Positions 34,448 to 43,397 of a stretch of DNA of 64,000 nucleotides are shown one piece after another. The position numbers were made by a program, and so were the translations under genes. Origin of the DNA: SHZL01 sp963815185 (lineage in GTDB: Bacteria; Pseudomonadota; Gammaproteobacteria; Xanthomonadales; SZUA-36); contig CAWFGC010000004.1 of NCBI GenBank assembly GCA_963815185.1, positions 310,001 through 374,000 on the forward strand, given 5' to 3'. Below the pieces are notes generated by a model that had not been told where the DNA came from, ran no database searches, and saw only the letters and a list, made by a program, of their open reading frames with translations. Every line of letters starts with the position of its first letter. Within the stretch, counting starts at the first letter, position 1.

Positions 34448-35476
34448 ATGACGATAAGCAACAAGCAGATTGTGCTTGCCTCGCGGCCCGAGGGCGTCCC
34501 GCGGGAGGAGAATTTTCGCCTGGTTGAGACTCCGCTGCGCACGCTCAAAGATGGCGAATTTCTGGTCAGGAACCTGTACATCTCGCTGGATGCGGGCTTC
34601 CGAAACTGGATGAACGAAGGCAGTGGTGACAACGTTCTGCCGGCCATGGAACTCGATGCGCCGGTCATGGGCCTGACGCTTGGGCGGGTCAGTGAGTCGC
34701 GGCGGGCAGACTTCAAGCCTGGCGAACTCCTGATTGTGCGTCTGGCATGGGAGCAATACACCATCTGTGACGGCAGTGAATGGATATCGCGGCTACCCGA
34801 TAATCTGCCTTTCCCGCTCAGCTACTATCTTGGCATTCTGGGCGATACCGGCTTGTCCGCCTATTTCGGCCTGACCGATATCGGCAAGCCGCAGCCGGGA
34901 GAAACGGTATTGGTGAGCGCGGCGGGCGGCGCCGTCGGATCGGTGGTCGGCCAGATCGCCAAAATCAAGGGGGCGCGGACGGTAGGTATTGCCGGAAGTG
35001 ACGAGAAATGCCGGCGCCTGGTTGATGAGCTTGGCTACGATCTGGCGATTAACCGCCGCGGCGCCGAAGGCCTCGGCAGCGCGATAACCAGAGCCTGTCC
35101 TGAAGGTATCGATGTCTATTTCGACAGCATTGGCGGCAGTATGCTGGAAACCGCCCTGGCTCATCTTGCACTGGGTGCGCGCATCATTCTTTGCGGCGCC
35201 ATTACCAGTTATGGCGCGGCCGAAGCGCAACCCGGTCCCAGCAATCTTTTTGAACTGGTGACCAAGGAAGCGACGATGGCGGGATTCATGTGCCACTTCA
35301 AGCATGCCCGCTACGATGAGGCGCGCCAGCAACTCGGCAAGTGGCTGCAGAGCGGTCAGTTGAAATCCATCGAATACATGCTCGACGGGATTGAGAATAC
35401 CGCCACGGCCTTTTGCGATATGTTCGCAGGCAGGAATTTTGGCAAGACGGTGGTCAAGGTTTTTGAAGACAGATAA
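34448..35476 (+). CDS. MDR-family NADP-dependent oxidoreductase (PTGR/CurA-like)
   Basis: 342 residues. It has the zinc-free medium-chain dehydrogenase layout: an N-terminal GroES-like domain (FLVRNLYISLDAGFRNWM) and a Rossmann domain with AAGGAVGSVVGQIAK and GIDVYFDSIGG. These motifs belong to the leukotriene B4 12-hydroxydehydrogenase/prostaglandin reductase/CurA group, which reduces the double bond of enones with NADPH. No zinc ligands are seen. It probably follows the sulfatase in one transcript. A terminator candidate lies at 35559. Confidence 0.88.
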   Translation: MTISNKQIVLASRPEGVPREENFRLVETPLRTLKDGEFLVRNLYISLDAGFRNWMNEGSGDNVLPAMELDAPVMGLTLGRVSESRRADFKPGELLIVRLAWEQYTICDGSEWISRLPDNLPFPLSYYLGILGDTGLSAYFGLTDIGKPQPGETVLVSAAGGAVGSVVGQIAKIKGARTVGIAGSDEKCRRLVDELGYDLAINRRGAEGLGSAITRACPEGIDVYFDSIGGSMLETALAHLALGARIILCGAITSYGAAEAQPGPSNLFELVTKEATMAGFMCHFKHARYDEARQQLGKWLQSGQLKSIEYMLDGIENTATAFCDMFAGRNFGKTVVKVFEDR

Positions 35477-35558
35477 GCAGGTTTCAAAAACCCGCGACCT
35501 TGAAATCGTCTCCATCTACCCGCTGCGCTGATTCATAGCGGGGAATTTACTCCGCTGC

Positions 35559-35586
35559 AAAAAAAGCCGGCCGAAGCCAGCTTTTT
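35559..35586. terminator. bidirectional terminator candidate
   Basis: AAAAAGCCGGC (35561-35571), a CGAA loop and GCCAGCTTTTT (35576-35586) form an 11-pair stem with one G-U pair, flanked by A and T runs, so it can work in both directions. It lies 83 bases past the MDR gene. The gap 35477-35932 otherwise holds only the SDR fossil. Confidence 0.6.
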
Positions 35587-35679
35587 CTCGCATCGGACAT
35601 TGTATCCGCTTATGGACTTGAGCACGAATTTGTCAGACGCATAATGTATGTCAGGTAATTGGCCCGTATCGTTTCCAGG

Positions 35680-35742
35680 CCTTCCCAGGCCAATCGCAGC
35701 TCCGGTGACCAGTGCTACTTCTCCATCCAGCAGTCCCATCAT
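35680..35742 (-). pseudogene. N-terminal fossil of a short-chain dehydrogenase
   Basis: On the minus strand the frame reads MMGLLDGEVALVTGAAIGLGR, an exact-looking SDR N-terminus with the TGxxxGxG nucleotide-binding motif. After this the homology ends in unrelated sequence. Only about 21 codons remain of a gene usually 250 codons long, so it marks an old deletion. Confidence 0.65.
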
Positions 35743-35932
35743 GTCTCTCGTCAGGGAAGCGAAGCATTGACACGTTAGCATGAGATTGAATATAGTTCAA
35801 AAAAATGAAGCCATGCCATTTAGCGATCAGGAATTGTCGTCAGGGGATGCTTGGAAATCGTTCCAATAGCCGGATAAATCGACGGTTGAGTCAAGCCCTC
35901 CGCCAACACTGGCCTGAGTGATCAGAGAGAAC

Positions 35933-36379
35933 ATGCAGCCAAGAATCAACCAGCGATTGCGCGATCTTCAAACGGATGGTGCAGCGGAGCTTGCCCGCGC
36001 GAACGCCGCTGCCTGGGAGGCTACCGACCCGGCGCTGCTCGGGCTGTGCAGATGCCTGGTCGTAATGATGTTGGATGAGGGCGCGGGTGCGCGTGCCGTT
36101 CAGACAGGCATACCGGGTCTCGATCCGCAGAAACTTGCAGCACTCGAAAACTGGACGGACTCTGATGTCTTCTCGCCTCTCGAGCGCGCGGCGCTCGGGT
36201 ATACCGAGCAATTCGTGTTGTCGGTGAGTACCATGTCAGACCTGCAGGTGGAGGCGCTTCGCGCGCATCTGGACGATGCGGCGGTCTACGCGTTCGCGGC
36301 GGCCCTGTATCTGGTCGAGATGACCGAGCGTCTGAACCTGGTTTCAGGGGTTGTTCTCGGAGAGGAGGTACCCGTCTGA
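35933..36379 (+). CDS. carboxymuconolactone decarboxylase-family protein, lacking the CXXC pair
   Basis: 148 residues from the ATG at 35933, chosen for AGAGAG just upstream; a GTG at 35918 is possible. Helical AhpD/CMD-like pattern (SPLERAALGYTEQFV and a C-terminal helical segment), but the redox CXXC of peroxidase-type members is only CRC, so thiol chemistry is doubtful. Its stop overlaps the start of the next CMD gene (TGATG), suggesting that the two products form a hetero-oligomer or act in sequence. The exact reaction is unknown. Confidence 0.7.
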   Translation: MQPRINQRLRDLQTDGAAELARANAAAWEATDPALLGLCRCLVVMMLDEGAGARAVQTGIPGLDPQKLAALENWTDSDVFSPLERAALGYTEQFVLSVSTMSDLQVEALRAHLDDAAVYAFAAALYLVEMTERLNLVSGVVLGEEVPV

Positions 36380-36891
36380 TGTCACAACTGCAGCCACGGA
36401 TTGCGATACCGTCAGGGCTACCGATGTGGGGCGGAGGCCTCGACGATGCGATCGATGCTTTCGCCGCTGCGGTGATGCGGGCCACGAGCGTCGACCCTGC
36501 AATCACCGAACTTGTACGGCTTCGATGCGCACAGTACCACGACTGCCGGCTCTGTGGCTCGCTGCGCCTGCGAGAGGCTAGGGATCAGGGGGTCGACGAG
36601 GCGATTGTGGCAAAGATCGCTGGTTACGAAGCGAGTGATCTGAGCGCCGCGGCCAAGGCTGCTTTGCGACTTGCCGATGCGATAATCATCCGGCCGTCCC
36701 TTGCCAACAGCAGGCTGCGCGCTGATCTTCGCGAGCATTTCACCGAATCGCAAATCGCAGAGCTCTGCCTCGATGTTGTGAAATGGAGCCAGCAAAAGTA
36801 CCTCGTCGCGTTGCGCGTCGAGACCCCGCCCTGGGAAGGGCTGGGAACCCTTAGCTTCGACGAAGGCGGCAATCCGCAAGTTTCCATTTAG
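36379..36891 (+). CDS. carboxymuconolactone decarboxylase/AhpD-family protein
   Basis: 170 residues with the CMD/AhpD helical fold. CRLC at 56-59 within AQYHDCRLCGSLRLREA is the redox-active Cys pair, followed by a region AKAALRLADAI typical of the family. It may act as a peroxidase-like or lactone-processing enzyme. It is co-translated with the preceding CMD protein, which lacks this pair. It converges with the amidase gene. Confidence 0.82.
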   Translation: MSQLQPRIAIPSGLPMWGGGLDDAIDAFAAAVMRATSVDPAITELVRLRCAQYHDCRLCGSLRLREARDQGVDEAIVAKIAGYEASDLSAAAKAALRLADAIIIRPSLANSRLRADLREHFTESQIAELCLDVVKWSQQKYLVALRVETPPWEGLGTLSFDEGGNPQVSI

Positions 36892-36956
36892 GCCTCAATA
36901 AAATGAATGGTGGACATGATCGCTGACTGCACCGCCGCGACAAAAACCACCGCCTA

Positions 36957-38498
36957 CTAATCGGCAGCAAGAGAATCAACCGGCACAGGTCGTCGCAACA
37001 GGTGATCCGTGTGCGCCTCGTACGCCATCGCAAATTCCAGCAGTTTGCGATCTTCGCCCATGCGGCCGATGAACTGCATGCCCATAGGCCGGCTGCGCTG
37101 GTCGAAACCGGCGGGCAGATTGACCGCTGGCAATCCAGCCAGCGTGTCGCCGATCACGACTTCCATCCAGCGGTGGTAGGTATCCATCTTCCTGCCGGCG
37201 ATTTCGGTGGGCCAGTGAACCTCGGCCGAAAACGGAAAGACCTGAGCTGTGGGTAGTGCTAGCACATCGTAGCTTGCGAACAGTTGCAGCAACGCCCGGT
37301 ACCAGTCTGCGCGCGCGATACCCGCATTGGCGACACGTGCGGCCGGCATGTCGAAGCTGCCCTCTATCTCCCACACCACTTCCGGCTTCAGCAGCTTTCG
37401 CGTTTCCGGGTTGTCATAAAGATCTCTGTGGCCGCCCAGCGACCAGTGCCGCAGCGTGAGCCAGGTCTCCCACAGGCGTGCCATGTCGTATTTCGGCAGA
37501 CAATCGGCAATGACCGCACCGTACTGCGCAAGGCTTTCGAGGCTGTGCTGGCAAAGATCCAGCAGAAGCGGTTCAGTGGGGAGATAACCGGAGTAGTCGC
37601 CCATCCAGCCGATCCTGTAACCCTTGAGGTCCGCCATTTGAAATTGCTCGTAGGCAGGAATCTCATCGCGCATGCTGAGCGGCGCCCGTTCGTCATAGCC
37701 AGCCATCGTGCCCAGCAACCGGATGGTGTCCTCGACGTTACGCCCCATCGGCCCGTCGGTCGCGAGTTGCTGATAGAAAAGATCCTGGCTCGGAAGGGAA
37801 GGCACCCGGCCCTGGCTGGGGCGAAAACCAATCACGTTATTGAAAGCCGCGGGATTGCGCAGTGAGCCCATCATATCGCTGCCATCGGCAGTCGGTAGCA
37901 GGTGCAGCGCCATGCCACACGCGGCGCCACCACTGCTGCCGCCGGCCGTAAGCTGCCGGTCGTATGCGTTTCGGGTGGTGCCGTGCACATCGTTGTAACT
38001 TTGTGAGCCAAGCCCGAACTCCGGGGTATTGGTCTTGCCGATGAAAATTGCGCCCTGGTCACGAATGCGGGCGATGTGCAGATCATCCTCCGCGGCGATC
38101 GTACCGGCGAAGATGCGCGATCCGTAACTCGTTTCAAGGCCTTTGGCATTGGCCAGGTCCTTGACTGCATGGGGCATGCCGTGCATCCAGCCACGATACT
38201 CGCCCCTGTCCAAAGCCCTATCGGCCAGCTTCGCCTGCCGCATCAACTCATCGTCCCCGACCATGCTGACGATGGCGTTGTACACCGGGTTGTAGCGGTG
38301 TATCCGTGCCAGGTAGGCTTGCATCACTTCGTGACAGCTGACCTGCCGCGATTTGATTGCTGCGGACAGCTGTGAGGCACTCAGACTGGTCAGGTCAGCG
38401 GGCAGTTCGCTCGCCTTTACCCACTCCGAATGGAGCGCCGGAAACGCCATTGCCATGCCAATTCCACCAGTGCGGCCAAGAAACGTTCGTCGATCCAT
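36957..38498 (-). CDS. amidase-signature hydrolase with Tat signal
   Basis: 513 residues. The start MDRRTFLGR followed by a hydrophobic run is a twin-arginine signal, so the enzyme is probably periplasmic. The Ser-cisSer-Lys triad is complete: K113 (HAVKDL), S188 (TAGGSSGG) and nucleophile S212 (DGSDMMGSLRNPA). It is the last gene of the malonate operon, after malonyl-CoA synthetase and MadLM. Known amidase-signature enzymes in malonate pathways are malonamidase E2 and ureidomalonase, so release of malonate from malonamate, ureidomalonate or a similar malonyl amide is a good inference. It could also have a different amide substrate. Confidence 0.88.
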   Translation of the reverse strand: MDRRTFLGRTGGIGMAMAFPALHSEWVKASELPADLTSLSASQLSAAIKSRQVSCHEVMQAYLARIHRYNPVYNAIVSMVGDDELMRQAKLADRALDRGEYRGWMHGMPHAVKDLANAKGLETSYGSRIFAGTIAAEDDLHIARIRDQGAIFIGKTNTPEFGLGSQSYNDVHGTTRNAYDRQLTAGGSSGGAACGMALHLLPTADGSDMMGSLRNPAAFNNVIGFRPSQGRVPSLPSQDLFYQQLATDGPMGRNVEDTIRLLGTMAGYDERAPLSMRDEIPAYEQFQMADLKGYRIGWMGDYSGYLPTEPLLLDLCQHSLESLAQYGAVIADCLPKYDMARLWETWLTLRHWSLGGHRDLYDNPETRKLLKPEVVWEIEGSFDMPAARVANAGIARADWYRALLQLFASYDVLALPTAQVFPFSAEVHWPTEIAGRKMDTYHRWMEVVIGDTLAGLPAVNLPAGFDQRSRPMGMQFIGRMGEDRKLLEFAMAYEAHTDHLLRRPVPVDSLAAD

Positions 38499-38546
38499 GC
38501 TGTTTACCTCGGTTCATCTATTGGATATTTCGGATCCTGCTGTTAT

Positions 38547-40052
38547 TCAGAACATGTCCTTTACCGCGGACTTGGTGACCTTGCCCATGGCATTACGCGG
38601 CAGGCCGGCAAGGATCTTCAGATATTTGGGCAGTTTGTAGCTGGATAGCCGGTCGCTGGCCCATGCACGTAAAGCCGGCAGGTCAAGCGCGGTGCCCTGC
38701 TTGAGCACTACCGCGGCAGCTACGGCCTCGCCCCAGGTGCTGTCTTCAACGCCAACGACCGCACATTCGGTGATATCAGGATGGGCCAACAGCGCATCCT
38801 CGATCTCCAGCGCCGAGAGTTTGTAGCCACCGGATTTGATGATATCGACCGACAAACGTCCCATGATGCGGTAGTAACCGCGTTCGAGAACGGCCATGTC
38901 GCCAGTGATGAACCAACCGTCGGAAAACGCCTCGCGCGTGGCCTGTGGATTGTTCCAGTATTCCGCGAATACGGTCGCTCCCTTGACCCATATCTCGCCC
39001 GGTTCATTTTCTTTGACAATGGTCTCGCCGCCTTCCGACACCAGGCGAATGGTCACACCGGGAAGGGCTTTACCGACCGCACCCGGCCGCCGCTCACCGT
39101 GCATCGGATTGGAGATCGCCATACCGATTTCGGTCATGCCGTAGCGCTCCAGCAATGCCTGTCCCGTCAGGTTTTTCCATGCCTGGTGCGTTTCCGCAGG
39201 CAGCGCCGCCGAGCCGGAAACCATCAAGCGCATGTTTTTGAAGCCCTCGCAACAGGCCCTCCTGTAAGCCGGGTCCATGCTTTCCAATTTCTGGATGAGT
39301 TTGACGTAAATGGTGGGTACTGCCATAAAAACGGTATATGCGCCCGCGGCCACGCGTGCGAGAACCTGGTCCATCAGAAACGATGGAAACGGCTCCACGC
39401 AGGCGCCGGTCCAAAGCGCACAGGTCAACACGTTGACGATGCCATGGACATGATGAAGCGGCAAAAAGAGCGGGATGCGATCTGCTGCATGCCATTCCCA
39501 TTCCTGCACCAGGGTTTGCACCTGCGCCTGGACATTGGCATGGGTACTGACCACGCCTTTTGGCTTGCTGGTAGTGCCACTTGTGAACAGGATCATTGCG
39601 CGACGGTCTGCTGTGATCAGCGGCAAGGCAGAGGGCTCAAGGCTTTCCAATTCATCCAGAACCAGTAACTGGACACCCTGCGCCGCGCACAGACCAGCAA
39701 ATTCATCGCTGGGACGGGTCGGCACAACCGCCCGCCTGGCGCCGACAGCAGCCAAGGCATACTCCAGTTCCGGCAGGGTTGCGCCAATGGCGAGCGGCAC
39801 GGCAATGCCGCCGGCGCGCCAGATAGCCCATTGCACGATTGCATACCCGGCGCTGGCAGGGAAGAGGAACACAATTCGTTCTTCGTTAAGGTCCTTGCTT
39901 CCCCGCAACAGCGTACTGGCCAATCTCCCGGATTCGTCCAATAGCTGCGTATAACTTACATCCCCTTTGCCGGTCGTGAAGGCCGGCCGGGCGCCGTGCT
40001 TGGCCGCGCGCTTGAATAATTCGGTTTCCGAACTTCTGGGCGATTTATCCAT
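38547..40052 (-). CDS. AMP-forming acyl-CoA synthetase, malonyl-CoA synthetase (MatB)-like
   Basis: 501 residues of the ANL superfamily: TSGTTSKPKGVV (P-loop), YGMTEIGMA, ITGDMAVLERGYYRIMGR and the C-terminal lysine motif NAMGKVTKSAV. Compact size and DEGRL-free MTEI motif agree with MatB, which makes malonyl-CoA or methylmalonyl-CoA from the diacid, CoA and ATP. It overlaps the madM stop by eight bases and precedes the amidase by 48 bases, so it is encoded with the malonate carrier. Substrate preference is inferred from context. Confidence 0.85.
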   Translation of the reverse strand: MDKSPRSSETELFKRAAKHGARPAFTTGKGDVSYTQLLDESGRLASTLLRGSKDLNEERIVFLFPASAGYAIVQWAIWRAGGIAVPLAIGATLPELEYALAAVGARRAVVPTRPSDEFAGLCAAQGVQLLVLDELESLEPSALPLITADRRAMILFTSGTTSKPKGVVSTHANVQAQVQTLVQEWEWHAADRIPLFLPLHHVHGIVNVLTCALWTGACVEPFPSFLMDQVLARVAAGAYTVFMAVPTIYVKLIQKLESMDPAYRRACCEGFKNMRLMVSGSAALPAETHQAWKNLTGQALLERYGMTEIGMAISNPMHGERRPGAVGKALPGVTIRLVSEGGETIVKENEPGEIWVKGATVFAEYWNNPQATREAFSDGWFITGDMAVLERGYYRIMGRLSVDIIKSGGYKLSALEIEDALLAHPDITECAVVGVEDSTWGEAVAAAVVLKQGTALDLPALRAWASDRLSSYKLPKYLKILAGLPRNAMGKVTKSAVKDMF

Positions 40053-40812
40053 ACAGGCCCTTTACTGCCAAAAACAAAAGCGATGGCGCCAGCAGGCAGC
40101 CCACGCCAGTATAGAACGTGGCGGTCATCGCGCCGTAAGGAACCAGTTTCGGGTCGGTTGCGGCCAGACCGGCAGCCACACCGCTGGTTGTGCCCATCAG
40201 TCCGCCAAAAATCATTGCCGCCTGAGGGTTGTCCAGGCCGATGCGGCGCGCCAGCAGCGGCGTCCCCACCATCACCAGGATGGACTTGACCAGACCTGCT
40301 GCAATACTCAAGGCAATGATTTCGCTGCTGGCGCCCAATGCCGCCCCGGTCACCGGCCCGACGATATAAGTGGCTGCCCCGGCGCCAATGGTACTGATCG
40401 CAACCGGATCCGTGTAGCCGAATCCGATGGCTACGGCTGCACCGATCACGAAAGACAGAACCACGCCGATCACAATGGACAAAGCTCCTACGAACCCGGC
40501 GCTGCGCAGGTCTTCAATGCGTGCGCCAAAAGCAGTAGCGACAATGGCGAAATCGCGGAACATCGCGCCGCCCAGGACCCCCACTCCTGCCAGCAGGCCG
40601 AAATCCGCCAAACCTTTCTCACCGCCCGTCACGGCGCCCCCCACATAGGCCAGCAGCAGGCCCAGAGCTATCGCGATGGCTGAACCGTGAAGATGCCCGC
40701 GGGTCAGTTTCGCTGACAGGAAATACGACAACCAGATCACCAGCCACACAAACACGAAGGCAAAAAGCAGGCTGTTGCTGATGACAATGTCGCGCCATGC
40801 CTCGAACATCAT
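40045..40812 (-). CDS. madM: malonate transporter subunit MadM
   Basis: 255 residues, about nine hydrophobic helices, with the glycine-rich segments typical of MadM (GAGAATYIVGPVTGAALG and MGTTSGVAAGLAATDPKLVPYGAMTATFYTG). MadM pairs with MadL as the two-subunit sodium/malonate symporter in the inner membrane. Its start codons ATGATG overlap the stop of madL, so the two are translationally coupled. The ligase gene follows with an eight-base overlap. Confidence 0.9.
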   Translation of the reverse strand: MMFEAWRDIVISNSLLFAFVFVWLVIWLSYFLSAKLTRGHLHGSAIAIALGLLLAYVGGAVTGGEKGLADFGLLAGVGVLGGAMFRDFAIVATAFGARIEDLRSAGFVGALSIVIGVVLSFVIGAAVAIGFGYTDPVAISTIGAGAATYIVGPVTGAALGASSEIIALSIAAGLVKSILVMVGTPLLARRIGLDNPQAAMIFGGLMGTTSGVAAGLAATDPKLVPYGAMTATFYTGVGCLLAPSLLFLAVKGLYG

Positions 40813-41195
40813 TGCCCCACCCCAGGCTCGTCTTTTTTGCTGGCTGCGCCAAGCCGCATCATGACCGGGATCAGCGCATAACTGCCGGCGACTGCCAGCA
40901 CACCGGCCAGAAGCGCAAGCGGGCCGCTGGTGACCGCTGCATAAACATTCTGCTTGGCTGCCATGGCCACCACAATCGGGATATACATCATGCTCCAGAA
41001 CGTGATGCCATTACTGGTCATCGGGCCGATGCGAAGTCCTTTGCCCGACAGGTTTGCCAGCACCATCAACAGCAGCATCGCAATGCCCACGCCACCGACG
41101 TTGGCCTCGACACCCAACAGCATTCCCAGCAGTTCACCAACAAACAGGCCTGCCAGCAGGCAGGCTGCCAACAAGCCAACACCGTAAATTACCAT
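40809..41195 (-). CDS. madL: malonate transporter subunit MadL
   Basis: 128 residues from the ATG at 41195 (MVIYGVGLLA); an upstream in-frame start at 41240 would add 15 polar residues not seen in the family. Four hydrophobic segments with MLLGVEANVGGVGIAMLLLM and TSNGITFWSMMYIPIVVAM match MadL. It forms the carrier with MadM and is the first gene of the operon. The 200 bases upstream hold a small hairpin CAGCGAAATTCGCTG but no clear promoter. Confidence 0.88.
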   Translation of the reverse strand: MVIYGVGLLAACLLAGLFVGELLGMLLGVEANVGGVGIAMLLLMVLANLSGKGLRIGPMTSNGITFWSMMYIPIVVAMAAKQNVYAAVTSGPLALLAGVLAVAGSYALIPVMMRLGAASKKDEPGVGQ

Positions 41196-41411
41196 TTGAA
41201 TGTTCTCTTTGTTACTGGTCGCATTACTTCTTATCGCCAATTGGTACTTGGACCTTTTTGGAGAGGATGTCAGCGAAATTCGCTGGGTATTGAAAAATGG
41301 CCTTTATCGTTCGAAGACAATTGGAACAGTTTAGCCCAAATGTTGATGCCGTCGAATACGCGTCTCATGCACAACCTACCGGCTGAGAGTGCGCCAGTGA
41401 CATTTTATAGG

Positions 41412-42725
41412 TTACACGTGGCTGGTATCCCGCTCATTCAGATCCGCGGTCTTCAACGGCCCCAGGGCATGTTTAGCAGCCACGAATCCAAAAATCATGG
41501 TCGATGCGATACTGGCCCCGGTGCAGGGATAAATCCTTCCCATCACGGGCGCGGTGGCATTGCCGGTAGCGTACAAGCCCTCGATCGCCGAACCGTCGTT
41601 TCGTAACACGCGAGCGCATTCGTCGGTGAGAATGCCGCCGAAGGTGCCAAGGTCGCCTGGATAAACTGCCACCGCGTAAAAGGGGGCTCGTTCAATGGCG
41701 CCGAGCGCTGGATTGGGGCCGTGTCTGGGGTCGGCGAAATGGCGTGAGAAACGGGTCTCCCCCGGTGGAAATCTTCGTCCACTCCAGTGGCGGCAAAGCG
41801 GTTGAAGCGCCGTACGGTTTCTTCGAGAACATTCGCATCCACATCACAGAGGGCGGCCAGTTCCGGTATCGTTTGGGCGCGCTTCATGAAACCGCTGTGT
41901 AACCATTCCTCCGGTGTGCGGCCAGGAAGCTGCATACCGAAGGTGTAGCGGCTCCGATGCCGGGAATCCAGGATCAGCCAAGACGGAATCGAATTGATTT
42001 TCCGGTGGCGATCATAAATCGCCTGTCCGAAGGTCATGTACGAAGAACCCTCGTCAATGTATCGATGACCCTCGCCATCGACGATGATCGAAAACGGTTT
42101 GGTGCGCTCGTACTCGAGGTACATGGGGCCGGCCGGTGAAATGGTCATCGGAATCCATATGGCCTCGTCCATGAGGTCTGTTGCAGCGCCAAGGGACATC
42201 GCCAGTTGCACCACGTCACCGGTCTCGCCGGGATTTGCAAAAGTCCAGTCCGTTGATGCCGGATGTTTGCAGTAGCGCTTGCGCATTTCCAGATTACGGG
42301 CGTAGCCTCCCGCTGCGATCAATACGCCATGCCGCGCCCGGACCGTACAACTCCGTCCTTCGCGCAGCACCTTGATACCGCTGACGCGGCCATCTTCCAA
42401 AGCGAAATCGGTAACAGGGCTTTCAAGCCAGAGTTCGATGCCGCTATTCAGACCGGCATGAAGCAGCCGTGCGATCAGGGCGGCTCCGTGGGCCACCAAT
42501 TGACGCCGGGTCAGTTTGGCCCGGAAGGTACGGGCGGCCACGCGCGCGAATGTGGAGAATCCACGCCACGTCCGCAACACGAGCGAGAGCTGCGGAAACT
42601 CCTCCACATAGGCAATGACCGGGGCAAAATTGGGTATGTGTTTGGCGTAACTGCCCAGTTCTGCGAGGTCGAAAATATCGCACTGCAGGGCTCGGCTCTG
42701 GGTGTTTCCGCCGGGTAGCTCCGAG
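41412..42725 (-). pseudogene. 3-ketosteroid dehydrogenase/fumarate reductase-type flavoprotein, truncated and frameshifted
   Basis: Readable from about 42718 down to 41412. Segments LPGGNTQSRAL, SSYMTFGQAIYDRHRK, SRYTFGMQLPGRTPEEW and the C-terminal PPF(YA)VAVYPGDLGTFGG with GLYATGNATAPVMG are characteristic of 3-ketosteroid-delta-1-dehydrogenase-like FAD enzymes. Two faults are seen. The N-terminal ~180 residues with the FAD GxGxxG motif are missing, replaced by an IS end at 42726. A one-base deletion in the run at 41678-41686 splits the C-terminus. The gene cannot make a functional enzyme. Confidence 0.85.
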
Positions 42726-42817
42726 TGTCAATGCCGAAGTAATTTTCCCCAAAAGTGCCGAAGTAAAATTCCCCACTTTTCGGTGATCAACCGAGTGTGA
42801 TCAGTTCTTCTTCATTT
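42726..42817. mobile_element. IS21-like insertion-sequence end
   Basis: Starts TGTCAATGCCGAAGTAATT; two 20-base direct repeats TGCCGAAGTAANNTTCCCCA lie at 42732-42751 and 42756-42775, the multiple-terminal-repeat design of IS21-family elements. A short coding tail (VENEEELITLG, minus strand) is next to it. The rest of the element is gone. Family assignment rests on the terminal pattern only. Confidence 0.55.
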
Positions 42818-43088
42818 TCAACAGGTAACGGTGGTCTGAGCCTGCAGATTATCATTGAGATCTCCGTAGCCCAGTGCCAGTGCATACATGCGCTGACGCG
42901 TGAGCAGGGCCAGGCCATCGCGCACAGCTCGCCTGGCGGCGTGGATCGTCCAGCGCGCGGGTGACCCCTTCGCTCAGACCCAGGTGACGGTCCACCTAGC
43001 GCAGCAGCACCACGCCACCGTCGGAGGTGATATCACCACCCCGGAAATTGGCTTCCACCTTACGTCGCTTACAGACTGGAAATTGAAA
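42818..43088 (-). mobile_element. IS1380-family transposase remnant
   Basis: On the minus strand, KRRKVEANFRGGDITSDGG then VVLLR, a TAG stop, VDRHLGLSEGVTRALDDPRR and, in a shifted frame, LLTRQRMYALALGYGDLNDN match the conserved N-terminus of IS1380 transposases. The in-frame stop and frameshift show a dead copy. It abuts the IS21-like end, as if one element had inserted in the other before both decayed. Confidence 0.75.
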
Positions 43089-43113
43089 CGATTCTTGGGT
43101 ACAGTTTGTCCCC

Positions 43114-43180
43114 GGCAAAACCTCTCCGAATTCTTTTTAAGCAACTGAATTATATCGGATTAGAGGGGTTTTGCCTTTTT
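43114..43180. repeat. inverted repeat at the IS remnant border
   Basis: GGCAAAACCTCTCCGA (from 43114) pairs imperfectly with TCGGATTAGAGGGGTTTTGCC (43155-43175) and is followed by TTTTT. It may be the IS terminal repeats brought together or a terminator of the lost upstream gene. Confidence 0.45.
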
Positions 43181-43230
43181 CTTGATGAAATATTGCGGTT
43201 AGGATGAAAGAGACCGTGCCATAGGATTTA

Positions 43231-43397
43231 ATGCGGGAAGCCATCGAATTGTCAAATGACACAATATATGGACTGAGTGCCGCGGTATTTGGCGCTAAAG
43301 TCGATAGCAGGCCTGTTGCACGCCTGCTGGAAGCGGGAAGCGTGTATGTAAATGGTGTTGATTTGGTTGGCGAAGTTGGTCTCGACGCCGAAAAGAA
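43231..43397 (+). pseudogene. aldehyde dehydrogenase fragment (paralogue of the gene at 56742)
   Basis: The frame MREAIELSNDTIYGLSAAVF followed by GAKVDSRPVA, VNGVDLVGEVGLDAEKN matches residues of the C-terminal third of the complete aldehyde dehydrogenase at 56742-58154 (IEEAIILSNDTTYGLSAAVF). Homology begins at 43231 and stops at AEKN exactly where the M24 gene ends. Only about 55 codons survive, without the catalytic Cys. Confidence 0.8.

Noticed and set aside
42900..43148. Plus-strand frame in the IS zone
   Set aside because: It is the complement of the IS1380 transposase remnant.
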